From: Anseranas semipalmata
Lineage: Eukaryota; Chordata; Aves; Anseriformes; Anseranatidae
Direction of reading: 5' to 3'
Length of the DNA: 64,000 bases
NCBI GenBank assembly: GCA_013399115.1
Contig: VXAA01004298.1
Coordinates: 905,460-969,459, forward strand
Shown: one piece after another, positions 62,911 to 64,000 of the stretch
How positions within the stretch are numbered: position 1 is the stretch's first letter
Layout: each line of letters starts with the position of its first letter
Position numbers and translations under genes: made by a program
Notes under the pieces: model-generated
Database searches by the model: none
What the model was told of the DNA's origin: nothing
What the model saw: the letters and a program-made list of their open reading frames with translations, nothing else

Positions 62911-64000
62911 GTAAGGAGGCAGCCACCCTGGGCATCCTCCCTTTCCTCCCCGATGGGTCTACAAAACATCTCTCCCCCCGCAGAGCCCTGCAGAGGCACC
63001 CACCTCGAAGCACAATGCAGCACCAGTGAGGCTGCAGGGCTTCCCATGTTGACCTGCCTGTCCTCCGCCAAGGCTGCACCTCTCGAAATAAGCACTCAGA
63101 GCACAGAGCCCTATTTTTTTTTATTACTTTTCCATGGAACCCAGACTATAAGAAGTGCTGTGCTGTACCAGTGCTGACTGTGTTCCAGTTTTGTTTACAT
63201 ACAATTGAAATGGGATTGTTATGGACATGTGTTATGCTCACCTCCAAAGATAATATGAGGATATTTCATTCTATTATGTCCTTTAAGAGTTGTAAAGGGC
63301 TTATTATTGCAAAATGATATATATCAAATCATGGCTAATATCTACCTGTCCAAAGAAACAAAAAATAACGAGATCATTACAGAAAGGAAAAACAAAAATA
63401 TATTGAGAATACCTGAAAAGAGGAATTACACTTACTTAGTAAAGCATGTACGAGGCAGTAAAACCTGTGCTTATAAATTTTCATGCCAAGGATTTCTGTT
63501 TGAGTTCAAGACCCTTGCCTTTTGCTACGTCTCCTTCTCCCCCACGACCCTTTTTTCTTCTCTCTGTACATGAGGTGCAGCAAGCTAAGATAATCGTTTT
63601 GCTCTAACAACTAGTTAATGTTTACAAGCATTTTCCAGCTTATATCTACTGCTCAATTACCAGCTGAACATAAAGTTTGCTCAAATTTAGCTGGAGATCA
63701 AATATGGAACAAAAAGAGGAAAAATGGGACAGAAATTCCTAATTGTTGCTAGCCCTAAATACAAAACCTATTTCTGGACTTAGAATAAACAGAGCATCTA
63801 AAGAAACCTTCTATTTCCCGGTCAGCTATGAAGAGGCTGGCAGAGAACAGGGAAAGCCATCAGTCTCAGGGGGAGCAAGCCCCAAGAGGAGAGCGGGGAT
63901 GGTGATGACCGGGGGAACGGCCAGAGGCAGCGCTCGGGGCTCGGTTTTGTGGCTCACGCATCCAGCTAACGACAGCCTCGCCTGACGTGGTAAAATCAGC
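62911..64000. other. Gene-free stretch with CpG-rich right edge
   Basis: No recognisable gene. The last 115 bases (about 63885-64000) are GC-rich with about ten CpGs. They may be the left edge of a CpG island or first exon continuing beyond the window. Confidence 0.5.

Noticed and set aside
62468..62914. 148-codon plus-strand open frame
   Set aside because: It runs through the CA microsatellite and serine-rich low-complexity sequence and overlaps frames on the other strand. No family is recognised.
1..64000. CRISPR arrays, operons, prophage or plasmid features
   Set aside because: There are no regularly spaced repeats, dense long open frames or ribosome-binding sites. CR1 and avian LTR sequences show vertebrate nuclear DNA.

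Overview
The window reads as vertebrate nuclear DNA, almost certainly from a bird. It is AT-rich and poor in transposons. It carries two clear 3' tails of CR1 retrotransposons (6657-6715 and 28506-28609), the dominant avian LINE. It also carries part of an LTR of the avian 'TGTGGTTTAACCC' type (20769-21240). From memory that LTR is abundant in neoavian birds, so a neoavian host is a reasonable inference but not proven. No bacterial, phage, plasmid or CRISPR signature is present.

No gene can be named. Open frames are short (149 codons at most), spread over both strands, and none matches a family I recognise. The best reading is an intergenic region, or the long introns of a gene whose exons lie mostly outside the window. 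A few stretches combine a pyrimidine-tract AG acceptor, an open frame and a good GT donor. The most persuasive are an ATG-bearing minus-strand exon at 7618-7817, a possible minus-strand 5' UTR exon at 22475-22547, minus-strand candidates between 50049 and 53597, an ATG-bearing plus-strand exon at 46684-46885 and a phase-compatible possible terminal exon at 57047-57231. Introns contain many such decoys by chance, so confidences are low.

Layout: 1-6656 is AT-rich and gene-free with a CpG-rich first 160 bases. 6657-7817 holds a CR1 tail and the minus-strand candidate exon. 7818-20768 is long featureless DNA. 20769-21240 is the LTR fragment with an expanded AAT tract. 21241-38666 contains a candidate UTR exon, a GC-rich patch near 25.4-25.7 kb with a CTCF-like motif, a GATA-motif palindrome at 26.8 kb and the second CR1. 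38667-38905 is a small CpG-rich patch. 38906-53600 carries most of the candidate exons. 53601-64000 holds microsatellites, including two alternating purine-pyrimidine tracts that could adopt Z-DNA, a G14 run and a CpG-rich right edge.

I found no new biological system. The items most worth checking are the splice-flanked open frames, the small CpG-rich patches and the structured or repetitive DNA.
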